A stretch of 64,000 bases of DNA from Planctellipticum sp942493135 (GCA_942493135.1 OW818684.1:3906001-3970000), one strand, 5' to 3'; positions 9,539 through 17,904 are shown, counted from the first letter of the stretch. Notes: generated by a model from the sequence alone, not told the origin. Numbers and translations: made by a program.

Positions 9539-10381
9539 TCACACCTGCACGTGAGCGAGCGCCTCAACAGGCGACATCACGTAGCCGATGTAGAACGGAC
9601 CGAACTCGGCGTACTTCGCGGAGGCTTGGTCGAAGCGCATCGTGTAGACGATTTCCTTGATGTACTCCGGCGTCCGTCCCCACAGCGTGACGCCCCACTC
9701 CCAGTCGTCCAGCCCGGTCGACGCCGTGATGAGCTGGCTCACTTTGCCGGCGAACTTGATCCCGCTCGTCGCATGCTCCGCCATCAGCGAGGACCGCTTG
9801 CTGAACGGTTCCATGTACCAGTTCGCCAGCGGATGGCGGATTTTGTTCATGGGATAGAAACAGTGGACCGGCCACGGCGGGAAGTCCGGGCAGAGCCGCT
9901 GCTTGTTCATCATCGGCAGCCGCTGCCCGTACTGATTCATCCGGGCCTCGAACGCCTGACTGCCGGGAACCAGTCCGTCGTGCTTCAGCTTCTCTCCGTA
10001 CTGCTCGACCGTCGGCACGTACTCGGAAACTTCAGTGATCGAGACGAACGAATACGTCGGCTCCAGCACGGTTCCCAGCGGACTCGAACGGAGCGCCTGG
10101 CAGATGCCGTCGATTCGCAGCGGATTCGGGTCCATGATCATCAGCCCCAGGTCCGCCTTGTGACCCGAGACGACGAAGGTCTGAATCCGCGTCGGGGCGC
10201 CAGGACGTTCGGGATCGAGGAGATGGGCGACCGTTTCCCGGCCCGCCGAGCGCTCCTCTTCGGAAAGCTGCGCCAGCGCCGCGGCGTTGATCCGGTAATA
10301 AATATGCAGGCAGTGCCAGCCCTCGCTCAGTTCGATCGAAGGAGGCGGCAATTCTTGCGGAGCGTGACCGGGGTGACTCAT
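9539..10381 (-). CDS. hemQ: Coproheme decarboxylase (HemQ / chlorite dismutase family)
   Basis: 280 residues. The protein has the HemQ layout: an N-terminal GWHCLHIYYRI strand, a central LEPTYSFVSITEVSEY block, then CFYPMNKIR with Tyr176 at the position of the coproheme-oxidising tyrosine, and EHATSG with His203 at the proximal-ligand position. HemQ converts Fe-coproporphyrin III to haem b by two oxidative decarboxylations in the coproporphyrin-dependent pathway. The distal Arg of true chlorite dismutases is not apparent, which favours HemQ. No other haem gene is adjacent. The gene directly upstream on the same strand is a small conserved protein about 60 bp away. Confidence 0.92.
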   Translation of the reverse strand: MSHPGHAPQELPPPSIELSEGWHCLHIYYRINAAALAQLSEEERSAGRETVAHLLDPERPGAPTRIQTFVVSGHKADLGLMIMDPNPLRIDGICQALRSSPLGTVLEPTYSFVSITEVSEYVPTVEQYGEKLKHDGLVPGSQAFEARMNQYGQRLPMMNKQRLCPDFPPWPVHCFYPMNKIRHPLANWYMEPFSKRSSLMAEHATSGIKFAGKVSQLITASTGLDDWEWGVTLWGRTPEYIKEIVYTMRFDQASAKYAEFGPFYIGYVMSPVEALAHVQV

Positions 10382-10444
10382 GGAAACCAGGACTCTCTGA
10401 ACGGGATCAATCGTGTGGACAGGGCGCTCGCCGGCGACCGCGGC

Positions 10445-10819
10445 CTACTGTTCGTCTTCGTCGGCGTACTCGACCTTCGGATAGCCGGTCCAGCCGAGGG
10501 GCTTGGCGGCCATGGTCATTTCGCCCCGCTCCAGCAGGCCGAGGACCATCTGGACGGTCATATTGGTGATGAACTCTTTCTGCAACCGGGCTACGATCTG
10601 CGGGTCGACCATGTTCGCGCCGGGCCCCGCTTCGCCTTCGAGAAACTTTCGTTTCTGATCGAAGACCGCCCAGTAGATCGTCCGGGCATGGTGCTTGGCG
10701 CCGTCGCGCACCTTGGTGGCGTTCCCCCCCTTTGCCCGCTGTCCGTTGACCCGGTACAGGTCCTTGCGCTCGAAAATGATCGCCAGCACGTTCCAGTCTT
10801 TGGAACCGAATAAGCCCAT
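10445..10819 (-). CDS. Small conserved hypothetical protein
   Basis: 124 residues from the start MGLFGSKDWN, which has GAGGA at proper spacing. The frame runs 37 codons further but that part is Arg-rich and looks untranslated. The protein is soluble and mixed-charge with an acidic C-terminus (EYADEDEQ); residues 14-70 (FERKDLYRVNGQRAKGG and AKHHARTIYWAVFD) look like a compact basic domain. I do not recognise a named family. It lies immediately upstream of hemQ on the same strand and could share its transcript. Confidence 0.7.
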   Translation of the reverse strand: MGLFGSKDWNVLAIIFERKDLYRVNGQRAKGGNATKVRDGAKHHARTIYWAVFDQKRKFLEGEAGPGANMVDPQIVARLQKEFITNMTVQMVLGLLERGEMTMAAKPLGWTGYPKVEYADEDEQ

Positions 10820-10983
10820 CGCTGCGGTCCTCGGTCGCGGGGAGGTGGATTTCCCTGCAGTTGTAACGCGCAGCAGACCGATTCGCCATCCGCGCCGGCC
10901 TGCCGTCCGCCTGCCAACTCTGAATCGCACTTTCGACCGAATTCCCTGTTAACATACCGCAAACTCTCCCGCAGGAGCCCGCC

Positions 10984-11892
10984 GTGCTGCACCAGTTCGC
11001 CCCGATGCACTACCACCACGCCCTCGGACCGTATGCCCCCGTCCTGACGGTCCGGCCGGGCGATTCGATCGCCACCACAACAGTCGACGCCCGCGGGTTC
11101 GATCAGCGCCGGGAACAGGTCTGTCCCCGCGGCAATCCCATGACCGGGCCGTTCTTCGTCGAAGGGGCCGAACCAGGCGATACGCTCGTCGTCCGCCTCG
11201 ACCGCATCGTGCCCAGCCGGTCCTACGGCTGGTGCGGTTCATCTGTCGCGCCAAACGTCGTCGACCCCTCCTATGTCCGCGAGCTCCCCGAGGCCCCGCT
11301 CGCGGAATGGAACGTCGACGCCTCGGCGGGCACGGCGAAGCTGGTCGGCCCCCCCTCCCGGCTGCAGGATCTGACGATTCCGATCGAGCCGATGCTCGGT
11401 TGCTTCGGCGTGGCGCCGCCCCGGAAGCAGGCGATTTCCACGGCCACCAGCGCCGAGCACGGCGGAAACATGGACTACCGCGGCTTCGTGGCCGGAACGA
11501 CGGTCTATTTCCCGGTCTTCGAGCCCGGCGCCCTGTTTTTTCTGGGCGACGGCCACGCCGCTCAGGGGTGCGGAGAAATCGTCGGCAGCGGGATCGAAAT
11601 CTCGATGGACGTCCAGTTCACCCTCGACGTCCTCAAGGGGCACGCCATCGGCTGGCCGCGGGGCGAAAATGCGGAACATATCTTCACCGCGGGAAACGCC
11701 CGGCCGCTCGATCAGTGCGTCCAGCACGCCACGACCGAAATGCTCCGCTGGCTGCAGCAGGACTACTGCCTCGACCCCCTGGGAGCCAATCTGCTGCTGG
11801 CGCAGTGCGTCCGCTACGATCTGGGCAACGTCTTCGATCCGGCTTTCACGATGGTCTGCCGGCTGGCGAAACGCTGGCTGCCGGCGGTGTAA
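10984..11892 (+). CDS. Acetamidase/formamidase family protein
   Basis: 302 residues starting at GTG with GGAG upstream. The sequence NPMTGPFFVEGAEPGDTLVV is the characteristic FmdA/AmdA core, followed by PPRKQAISTATSAEHGGNMDYRGFV and a DGHAAQGCGEIVGSGIE block that includes conserved metal and active-site residues. Enzymes of this family hydrolyse formamide, acetamide or related short amides to ammonia and the acid in the cytoplasm. The N-terminal MHYHHALGP is also usual. It stands alone, divergent from the hemQ-side pair. Confidence 0.9.
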   Translation: MLHQFAPMHYHHALGPYAPVLTVRPGDSIATTTVDARGFDQRREQVCPRGNPMTGPFFVEGAEPGDTLVVRLDRIVPSRSYGWCGSSVAPNVVDPSYVRELPEAPLAEWNVDASAGTAKLVGPPSRLQDLTIPIEPMLGCFGVAPPRKQAISTATSAEHGGNMDYRGFVAGTTVYFPVFEPGALFFLGDGHAAQGCGEIVGSGIEISMDVQFTLDVLKGHAIGWPRGENAEHIFTAGNARPLDQCVQHATTEMLRWLQQDYCLDPLGANLLLAQCVRYDLGNVFDPAFTMVCRLAKRWLPAV

Positions 11893-12139
11893 CCGTCCGG
11901 GCGTCCGACCGGCGGATTGTGCCGCAAGCTCCCGCGACCGGGCAAACTTCCCGGAATTCTGCCGCGGAGGCCCCAAAGTCGCCACAGAGTCGTCTTGACG
12001 GTCTTCCCGCAGTGTGCAGAATACGCCCGCTTCCTGTCACCTGACCCGGGATGGCACACTGACTACGCGTCGAGGATCGACCGGTCTGCTGCCTGTACCC
12101 CTATTTTGCCGTTCGGCCATGCAAAGGAGTGCCTCAGCC

Positions 12140-12835
12140 GTGAAACAAGCTCTTCTGTCGGCAGCCGCGGTCGCCGTCCTGTCCGGCGTCCTCGCGTTCC
12201 CCGCCACTGCCTTCGGGCAGGCGGCCCGTCCGGCCGCTGGCGGCGCAGCCGCTGCGGCCAAGCTTCCGCATCAGGTCGGCCTGATCGACATGGCCTACGT
12301 CTTCAAGAACTACAAAAAGTTCGACGAACTTCGCCTGGATCTCAAGAGCGAGATCGAAGGGGGCGAAGCCAAGATGAAGGTGATGGTCGAAGAGATCCAG
12401 CAGATCCAGGCGACCATGAAGACCTTCGCCGAAGGCAGCGACAAGTTCACCGCCGCCGAGAAAATGCTCGCCGGCAAGTCGGCCGAGGCCGAAGCCTTCC
12501 GCCGTAGCATGCAGCGCGACTTCCTCAAGAAGGAATCGCAGATCTATCACACGGTCTACCTCGAAGTCTCCGACGCCGTGAAGCGGTACGCCGAGCACTT
12601 CCAGTACACGCTGGTGATTCGCTTCACCCGCGAAGACCTCAACACCGAGAATCCCCAGGAACTGATCCAGGGGATGAATCGTCAGGTGGTTTACCACCGC
12701 GGCGATGACGACATCACGCTGTCGGTCGTCGAATTCCTGAATCGCAACTACGAGAAGTCCTCGGGCGGAGCGAGCCGTCCGGCCGCGACTTCCACCACCC
12801 GTCCTGCCCCGGCAGGGACCGGTGCTCCTCGCTAG
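12140..12835 (+). CDS. OmpH/Skp-family periplasmic chaperone-like protein
   Basis: 231 residues if read from GTG at 12,140, which has a strong AAAGGAG at 12,123-12,129 with a 10-base spacer; an in-frame ATG seven codons upstream has no such site. The new N-terminus (MKQALLSAAAVAVLSGVLAF) is a clear signal peptide ending at AFGQA. Mature residues begin VGLIDMAYVFKNYKKFDEL, the OmpH/Skp opening, followed by a long charged coiled-coil helix pair (about 60-160) typical of the Skp tentacles. The Ala/Ser/Thr/Pro-rich tail is extra. Skp escorts outer-membrane proteins through the periplasm; placement just before lpxC and lpxA echoes the skp-lpx clusters of other diderms. Confidence 0.87.
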   Translation: MKQALLSAAAVAVLSGVLAFPATAFGQAARPAAGGAAAAAKLPHQVGLIDMAYVFKNYKKFDELRLDLKSEIEGGEAKMKVMVEEIQQIQATMKTFAEGSDKFTAAEKMLAGKSAEAEAFRRSMQRDFLKKESQIYHTVYLEVSDAVKRYAEHFQYTLVIRFTREDLNTENPQELIQGMNRQVVYHRGDDDITLSVVEFLNRNYEKSSGGASRPAATSTTRPAPAGTGAPR

Positions 12836-12873
12836 TCGCCCTCGGCCTTCTGCGACTTCAGGTCAGGCACTCG

Positions 12874-12905
12874 GCCGGTCCCGGATTTCTCCGGGACCGG
12901 CTTTT
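12874..12905 (+). terminator. Rho-independent terminator after the OmpH-like gene
   Basis: A perfect 11-bp stem (GCCGGTCCCGG at 12,874-12,884, CCGGGACCGGC at 12,891-12,901), a 6-base loop, and TTTT directly after. It lies about 40 bp after the stop codon. Confidence 0.85.
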
Positions 12906-12974
12906 CGCCCATCGGGTTCCCGGCTCTAAATCACCAGCATCGATTCTGGAACAGTGCGTCTTTCAGCCTTGTCT

Positions 12975-13002
12975 CCTCTCCCGCTGTCTTCAGCGGGAGA
13001 GG
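12975..13002. repeat. 12-bp perfect hairpin of a dispersed-repeat type
   Basis: CCTCTCCCGCTG, loop TCTT, then CAGCGGGAGAGG, followed by GCCAGGGTGAGGGT. This resembles a widespread bacterial intergenic palindrome. No T-run follows, so it is probably not a terminator. The rest of the 348-bp gap 12,836-13,183 holds the terminator above and otherwise nothing clear. Confidence 0.6.
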
Positions 13003-13183
13003 GCCAGGGTGAGGGTCTTCGAAGTGGTCGGAGTGCCGTCCACGGAGAGAAGACGACACGACTCACGTTCGACGTCGGTGATTCAGCCGGCCGGCCTGCA
13101 TCCGGCCAGTTCCCTGCAGACTCGATTCACCCAGTTTCGACCGTCGATCCAGACTCTCTACGCCGTCTTCCGGGAGCTGCCCC

Positions 13184-14056
13184 ATGTCGGTCCGTGTTCA
13201 ACGCACGCTGGCGCAACCCGCCGAAGTCCGCGGCATCGGCTTCTTCACCGGAGCAGATGTCACACTGCGGTTCCTCCCGGCGCCGGAAGATCACGGCATC
13301 GCCTTTCAGCGGGTCGATCTTCCCGGCACAGTACCGATTCCCGCACGCCTCGACTTCGTCGTCACCCGGCAACGCCGGACCGCGATCACGCTCGGCGACG
13401 CGACCGTCGAAATGATCGAACATGCGATGGCGGCTCTCGCCGGACTGCAGATCGATAACTGCCTGGTGCAGCTCGACGCTCCCGAGCCGCCCGGCGGAGA
13501 CGGCAGCAGCCTGCACTTTGTGCAGGCACTGCTCGAAGCCGGAATCATCGAGCAATCCGCACCGCGACCCGTGCTGGTGATTCAGCACGAGTCCCGCACC
13601 GGTTCGGAGGCGGCCGACTGTCAGGTCGTCGCCGCTCCGATTCCGCGCCGGCTCCTCGCGATCACGTACGAACTCGACTACGGGCCCCGCTCCCCGATCT
13701 GTCCGCAGTTGCTGACGATCGAATTCAGCCCGGAGCTGTTCGTTGCCAGTCTGGCGTTCGCCCGGACGTTCGTCCTGGAGCAGGAAGTGCAGGCCCTGAA
13801 GGCGCAGGGCTATGGCACAAGAGTCACCGAGAAAGACTTGCTGATCTTCGGACCGGACGGCCCCATCGGCAACGAACTGCGGGCCGCGGACGAGTGCGTC
13901 CGGCACAAGATTCTGGACTGCATCGGCGATTTTGCGCTGCTGGGCTGCGACCTGCAGGGCCACATCCGGGCCTACCGCTCGGGCCACGCGATGAACCACG
14001 CCATCTGCCGGGAGATTCTCGCCAGCCAGGACGAGTCCGCCAGCCGGGCGGCGTGA
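13184..14056 (+). CDS. lpxC: UDP-3-O-acyl-N-acetylglucosamine deacetylase
   Basis: 290 residues. VRGIGFFTGADVTL matches the LpxC N-terminus (GVGLHSG type). EMIEHAMAALAGLQIDN has the first zinc His, PPGGDGSSLHFV corresponds to the DGSA region, and HKILDCIGDFALLGCDLQGH carries the second His and Asp ligands with a later catalytic His in RSGHAMNH. LpxC performs the committed step of lipid A synthesis, deacetylating UDP-3-O-acyl-GlcNAc in the cytoplasm. It is slightly shorter than the E. coli enzyme and is not fused to FabZ. GGGAG precedes the ATG. Its presence with lpxA indicates this planctomycete makes a lipid A-type molecule. Confidence 0.9.
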   Translation: MSVRVQRTLAQPAEVRGIGFFTGADVTLRFLPAPEDHGIAFQRVDLPGTVPIPARLDFVVTRQRRTAITLGDATVEMIEHAMAALAGLQIDNCLVQLDAPEPPGGDGSSLHFVQALLEAGIIEQSAPRPVLVIQHESRTGSEAADCQVVAAPIPRRLLAITYELDYGPRSPICPQLLTIEFSPELFVASLAFARTFVLEQEVQALKAQGYGTRVTEKDLLIFGPDGPIGNELRAADECVRHKILDCIGDFALLGCDLQGHIRAYRSGHAMNHAICREILASQDESASRAA

Positions 14057-14431
14057 GTGGGGGGGGGCGAGTAGCGAGCAGGGAATAGCGAATAGCCAGA
14101 AGGAGAGGGCTGATCGCAGATCGCTTCGCGCGGATCGCCAGAGGAAAATAGCAGCCGGCAACGTCGTTTCTGGCTCTCGACTCTGGACTCTCGTCTCTTG
14201 ACTTCCTTCAACATTCCGCCTTCGTCATTCGACATTCTCTTCACTCTTCCTTGGCGTCTTTGCGTTCCGTTCTGCGCCTTGGAGTGAAATCTTCCGGTCT
14301 TCCCGCCTTCGTCCGCACACACCTCTTGCTCTGCGTCTCCGCGAGAGATCCTCCCGATTTCCTGATGATCCGTCCGGCTCCGACCCGCGTTATCACCTCG
14401 ACGGGGAAAATCCGCGCCGGAAAGGAACGCC
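14057..14431. repeat. Intergenic region built of repeat modules
   Basis: This 375-bp gap has no credible gene. About 14,082-14,130 holds a module shared with 17,290-17,335 (GCCAGAAGGAGAGGGCTGATCGC). From 14,168 to about 14,362 come TCTGGCTCTCGACTCTGG, CATTCCGCCTTCGTCATTCG, GGCGTCTTTGCGTTCCGTTC and CTCTGCGTCTCCGCGAGAG, in the same order as at 15,012 and in reverse complement at 19,749-19,857. Confidence 0.7.
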
Positions 14432-14929
14432 ATGAGCATTGCCGACGAGATTGCGAAACTGGAGGAACTGCACCGTTCCGGCGCTCTGTCGGACCGCGAG
14501 TTCGCGGATGCCAAGAACAAACTGATTCACCCGGTCGGGTCCGCGTTCAGCGGATGGACGGGTGGTTCTCCCCTGGACGGCGAAGTCGCCGAGCAACGGA
14601 CGCGCACCTGGGCCATGCTCGTGCATCTGTCGCAATTGCTGGGTTACACCGCCCTTCCCGTGCTGGGCCTCGCCGCTCCCATTCTGATCTGGCAGCTCAT
14701 GAAAGGGAGCCTGCCCGGGATCGACGAACATGGCAAGATCGTCGTGAACTGGATGATTTCTTCCTTCATCTACCTGATCATCTTTGCAATTCTGAGCATT
14801 GTGTTCGTCGGTATCCCGCTCCTGATCGCGCTCCTGATTGCGATGGTCGTCTTCCCGATCATCGGCGGCCTGAAAGCCAACAACGGCGAAACCTGGAAAT
14901 ACCCCCTGTCGATTACGTTTTTTGAATAG
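14432..14929 (+). CDS. SHOCT-like/DUF4870 membrane protein
   Basis: 165 residues. The N-terminal 35 residues (AKLEELHRSGALSDREFADA) form the short SHOCT-type helix pair. A charged segment ending EVAEQRTRTWAMLVHLSQLLGY begins the DUF4870 (Tic20-like) membrane domain with three or four hydrophobic segments and the NWMISSFIYLIIFAILS block. The function of these inner-membrane proteins is not established. AAGGAA precedes the start. It sits between lpxC and lpxA but is separated from both by repeat-filled gaps, so there is no firm operon link. Confidence 0.82.
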   Translation: MSIADEIAKLEELHRSGALSDREFADAKNKLIHPVGSAFSGWTGGSPLDGEVAEQRTRTWAMLVHLSQLLGYTALPVLGLAAPILIWQLMKGSLPGIDEHGKIVVNWMISSFIYLIIFAILSIVFVGIPLLIALLIAMVVFPIIGGLKANNGETWKYPLSITFFE

Positions 14930-15329
14930 GGAGTCGCTGGAAACTGGTCCGTGGTCAATTGTCCGTAGTCCGTTGTGGGAGTCGTGTCCGCACACGGTCA
15001 TCGCCTCTGATCCTGGACTCTCGTCTCCCGACGGCTTTCGACATTCCGCCTTCGACATTCGACATTTCTTCTCCTGGCGTCTTTGCGTTCCGCTTTGCGC
15101 CGTTGCGTGAGATCTTCTCGTCCGTTCGACTTCCTCTGCGGACTCCCCCTTGCTCTGCGTCTCAGCGAGAGATCTTCTGCCTCGTGAAAATCCCGTAAAA
15201 AGCGGCGTTCCACTTCCCGGCAAACTCCTCTAAACTCCGCCATATTCAAGTTCGTTGACGGATCGGGAGTACGCCGGCTGGGACCGCGGGCGCGCCCGGT
15301 TTGGATCGTCGCGACAAGGAAGTCGGCCG
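14930..15329. repeat. Intergenic region built of repeat modules
   Basis: A 400-bp gap without a gene. 14,940-14,985 carries GTCCGTGGTCAATTGTCCG-type words; 15,012-15,184 repeats the module order seen at 14,168-14,362 (CTCTCGTCTC, CATTCCGCCTTCGACATTCG, GGCGTCTTTGCGTTCCG, GCGTCTCAGCGAGAGATC). The last 140 bp may hold the lpxA promoter; AAGGA lies just before its ATG. Confidence 0.7.
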
Positions 15330-16193
15330 ATGTCTCGCAAAATCTCAGAATTCGCCCAGGTCGACGATCGCGCCGTGCTGGGCGAAGACGTCGAAATCGG
15401 CCCCTTCTGCGTCGTCGGACCGGATGTGACACTCGGCGATGGCTGCCGGCTCGACAGTCATGTCTCCATCATCGGTCACACGACGATCGGCGCCCGCAAC
15501 CGATTCTTCGCCGGGGCCGCCATCGGCGGAGATCCCCAGGACATCGGCTATGCCGGCTCCCCCACGCGCGTCGAGATCGGCGACGACAACATTTTCCGCG
15601 AAGGTGTCACGGTCAACCGGGGCGCCGACAAGGAAGACGGCGTCACCCGCATCGGGAGCCGCTGTTTCCTGATGGCCAACGCCCACGTGGCCCACAACTG
15701 TTGCGTGCAGAACAATGTGATTCTCTGCAATGGCTGCCTGCTGGGGGGCCATGCCCACGTGCACGATTTTGCGATCGTCTCCGGGAACTCGGTCGTGCAT
15801 CACTTCGCGACGATCGGCACCGGCGCGTTTCTCAGCGGCGGCTGTCGCTGCCCCACGGATCTCCCCCCGTTCATGCTGGCGGCTGGCAGCGATAATCCCG
15901 AAATCATCACGATCAATCTGGTCGGCATGCGCCGTCGCGGTATCTGCGACGCGACGATCCAGCTCGTCCGGCAGGCCTTCAAACTGCTCTTCCGCGAACA
16001 CCGCAAGGTCAGCGAGGTCCGCGGTCAGTTCGAAGTCGAACTGTGCGGTCGTCTCCCCGCCGAGCTCGATCATCTGTTGAGTTTTGTCGAAGCCTCCGCC
16101 CGCGGCAAGAACGGCCGCGCCCGCGAGGCGATTCGAGTGATCAAAGAACCGCAGGCCGAATCCCACGGCTCTGCCCAACGGAGTGCGGCATGA
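15330..16193 (+). CDS. lpxA: Acyl-[ACP]--UDP-N-acetylglucosamine O-acyltransferase
   Basis: 287 residues. A left-handed beta-helix of hexapeptide repeats fills residues 1-190 (VLGEDVEIGPFCVVGPDVTLG), with the catalytic-type His in NAHVAHNC and the LpxA-specific GSDNPEIITINLVGMRRRG junction, followed by the C-terminal helical region. LpxA transfers a hydroxyacyl chain to UDP-GlcNAc as the first lipid A step. The loop HDFAIVSGNSVVHHF differs somewhat from the proteobacterial VHQF motif. The chosen ATG has AAGGAAG upstream; the frame begins 25 codons earlier. The stop overlaps the next start (ATGA). Confidence 0.92.
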   Translation: MSRKISEFAQVDDRAVLGEDVEIGPFCVVGPDVTLGDGCRLDSHVSIIGHTTIGARNRFFAGAAIGGDPQDIGYAGSPTRVEIGDDNIFREGVTVNRGADKEDGVTRIGSRCFLMANAHVAHNCCVQNNVILCNGCLLGGHAHVHDFAIVSGNSVVHHFATIGTGAFLSGGCRCPTDLPPFMLAAGSDNPEIITINLVGMRRRGICDATIQLVRQAFKLLFREHRKVSEVRGQFEVELCGRLPAELDHLLSFVEASARGKNGRAREAIRVIKEPQAESHGSAQRSAA

Positions 16194-17263
16194 GCGATCT
16201 GCGGATGGCGGTGGTGGGCGTCGGAGCACTCGGACGGCACCATGCGCGGATTCTCGGCGGGCTGGCGGGGGTCGATCTGGTCGCCGTCGCGGACAGCCAC
16301 GCCGAACGGGGCCAGGCAATCGCCGGCCAGTGCGGCTGCCGCTGGGTTGCAGACTACCGGGAGCTGGCGGGCGAAGTCGACGCCGTCTCGGTCGTCGTGC
16401 CGACGGTGGCGCATCGCGAAGTGGGCGGCTTCTTCCTCGAACGGGGCATTCCCGTCCTGGTCGAAAAACCGCTGGCCGATCACGATGTTTCCGGGACCGA
16501 ACTGGTCGAACTCGCCGAACGGATGGGCGTGGCCCTGCAGGTCGGTCATATCGAGCGGTTCAATCCGGCCTTCGTCGCGGCGGCGCCGTGGCTCGCCGGG
16601 GCCAGGTATATCCGGGCTGAACGAACCAGCCCCTACACGTTTCGCTCGACCGACATCGGCGTCACGCTGGATCTGATGATTCACGATATCGATCTCGTCC
16701 TCTCGCTGGTCCGCAGTCCGCTGCAAAGCGTCTCGGCGTTCGGTGCGGGGGTGATGGGTGGCCACGAAGACGCCGTCCAGGCACGTCTGGTTTTCGAGAA
16801 CGGCGCGATCGCGGACCTGACCGCCAGCCGGGTCAGTCCTGTCGTCTCCCGCTCGCTGCAGGTCTGGTCGTCGAGCGGCTGCGTCACGGTCGACCTCAAC
16901 AAGCGGGAAGTCTCGCGTTATGTGCCATCGCCGGCGCTGGTGCATGGTCCGTCGCCCCTGGAACTGTCCCGGCAGCCCGGTGCGGATCTTGAGCAGCTCA
17001 AGAAAGACGTGTTCGGCCGATTCATTCAGGTCGAGACGACCGCAGTGCCGGCGAGCGATGCGCTGACGGCCGAACTGCAGAGTTTCGTCCACGCCGTCGT
17101 CACGAAGACGGCCCCCCCCATCGACGGTCGGCAGGCGCTGGCGGCATTGCAGGTCGCCACGGCGGTGCAGCAGAGTCTCGCCGGACATCGCTGGGACGCA
17201 ACGCACGTGGGAATTGCGTCGCCGCAGCAGGCCGGCGCGTTGCCGCAGCGTAAGGCGGGATGA
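16190..17263 (+). CDS. Gfo/Idh/MocA oxidoreductase coupled to lpxA (GnnA-like candidate)
   Basis: 357 residues. The Rossmann motif AVVGVGALGRHHARIL at residues 6-21 and the EKPLADH block near 100 (Lys of the family EKP motif) define Gfo/Idh/MocA. HDIDLVLSL holds the conserved catalytic-region His/Asp. The protein is cytoplasmic with no Tat leader, unlike the other family member here. It overlaps lpxA by four bases, a strong coupling. In some diderms a family member beside lpxA, GnnA, oxidises UDP-GlcNAc at C3 so that GnnB can make the 2,3-diamino sugar for lipid A. The gnnB partner is not adjacent here, so the assignment is inference. Confidence 0.85.
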   Translation: MSDLRMAVVGVGALGRHHARILGGLAGVDLVAVADSHAERGQAIAGQCGCRWVADYRELAGEVDAVSVVVPTVAHREVGGFFLERGIPVLVEKPLADHDVSGTELVELAERMGVALQVGHIERFNPAFVAAAPWLAGARYIRAERTSPYTFRSTDIGVTLDLMIHDIDLVLSLVRSPLQSVSAFGAGVMGGHEDAVQARLVFENGAIADLTASRVSPVVSRSLQVWSSSGCVTVDLNKREVSRYVPSPALVHGPSPLELSRQPGADLEQLKKDVFGRFIQVETTAVPASDALTAELQSFVHAVVTKTAPPIDGRQALAALQVATAVQQSLAGHRWDATHVGIASPQQAGALPQRKAG

Positions 17264-17450
17264 CGGGGGGGGGCGGAAAGCGGAAAGCTTAGAGCGGAAA
17301 GCCAGACGAAGATGGCTGATCGCTGTTCGCCAGACGAGATTTCGCAGCGAGCTGCCTCGTTTCTGGCTCTCGTCTCTCCCTTTCGACATTCCGCCTTCGT
17401 CATTCGACATTTCTCCTCCCCGCGAGAATTCTTCCGCATTTCTGATTTTT
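17264..17450 (+). repeat. Intergenic repeat modules, left copy
   Basis: GCGGAAAGC words, then AGAGCGGAAAGCCAGACGAA and GGCTGATCGCTGTTCGCC, then TTTCTGGCTCTCGTCTC and CATTCCGCCTTCGTCATTCG. The first part reappears inverted at 17,905-17,969, so the two copies flank the hairpin-rich stretch between them. Confidence 0.65.
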
Positions 17451-17519
17451 TGAGCGATTTCCTCTTGCATGCCGCCAAAACCAGTGTCAGCGTGTTCCCT
17501 TGTCGGGTGGTTGACGGCA

Positions 17520-17800
17520 AATGGTACCTAACCGGCAGGAAACTGCCGGCGCTTGCAAGCTGATCCCCCGGCAGAGGGTCCGATCAGGCCCTGTGACTGG
17601 CCTTCCGTGAGGAAGGCTGGACTGCGCGGAGATTCCGCGCAAGTCCTCGGCGCCGTGTCGGTCGGTCGCGTGCACAATGCGATCGGCCAACCTGATCGAG
17701 TGCAGGCCGCAAGGCGGGCGAAAGCCAGCCCCAAAGCCAGTCAGGCCAGCCGAAAGACGGAGCGGGAGCAGGCGAAAGCCGATCCCCGCTCCGTCCGGGC
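17520..17800 (+). ncRNA. Candidate structured non-coding RNA (unassigned)
   Basis: In this gene-free stretch, successive stems read on the plus strand carry GNRA loops: CCGGCAG/CTGCCGG with GAAA (17,532-17,549); GCCTTCC/GGAAGGC with GTGA (17,600-17,617); GGC/GCC with GAAA (17,717-17,726); and an 11-bp perfect stem GACGGAGCGGG/CCCGCTCCGTC (17,756-17,795) enclosing another GGC-GAAA-GCC. GCGCGGA/TCCGCGC (17,624-17,640) extends outward as GGACT/AGTCC. CTGATC/GATCAG (17,560-17,587) encloses a further stem. I looked for RNase P, tmRNA, SRP, 6S and cobalamin-riboswitch signatures and did not find them. Boundaries are guesses. Confidence 0.4.
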
Positions 17801-17904
17801 CGGCAATCAATTCTCAGTGCGCAGCGAACTCAAAGAGTCCCGCCACAGCGCCCTCGCGCGCCATCACCTTCGGCACCGTTCTCAGCCGATCTTCTCCGGC
17901 AATC

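Noticed and set aside
9539..10381. Interpretation as a true chlorite dismutase
   Set aside because: The Tyr in FYPMNK and absence of the distal Arg motif fit coproheme decarboxylase instead.
16070..17470. Minus-strand frame starting in a repeat and running antisense to the lpxA-linked oxidoreductase
   Set aside because: Its N-terminus (containing SNDEGGM) is simply the translated intergenic repeat; the remainder is shadow.
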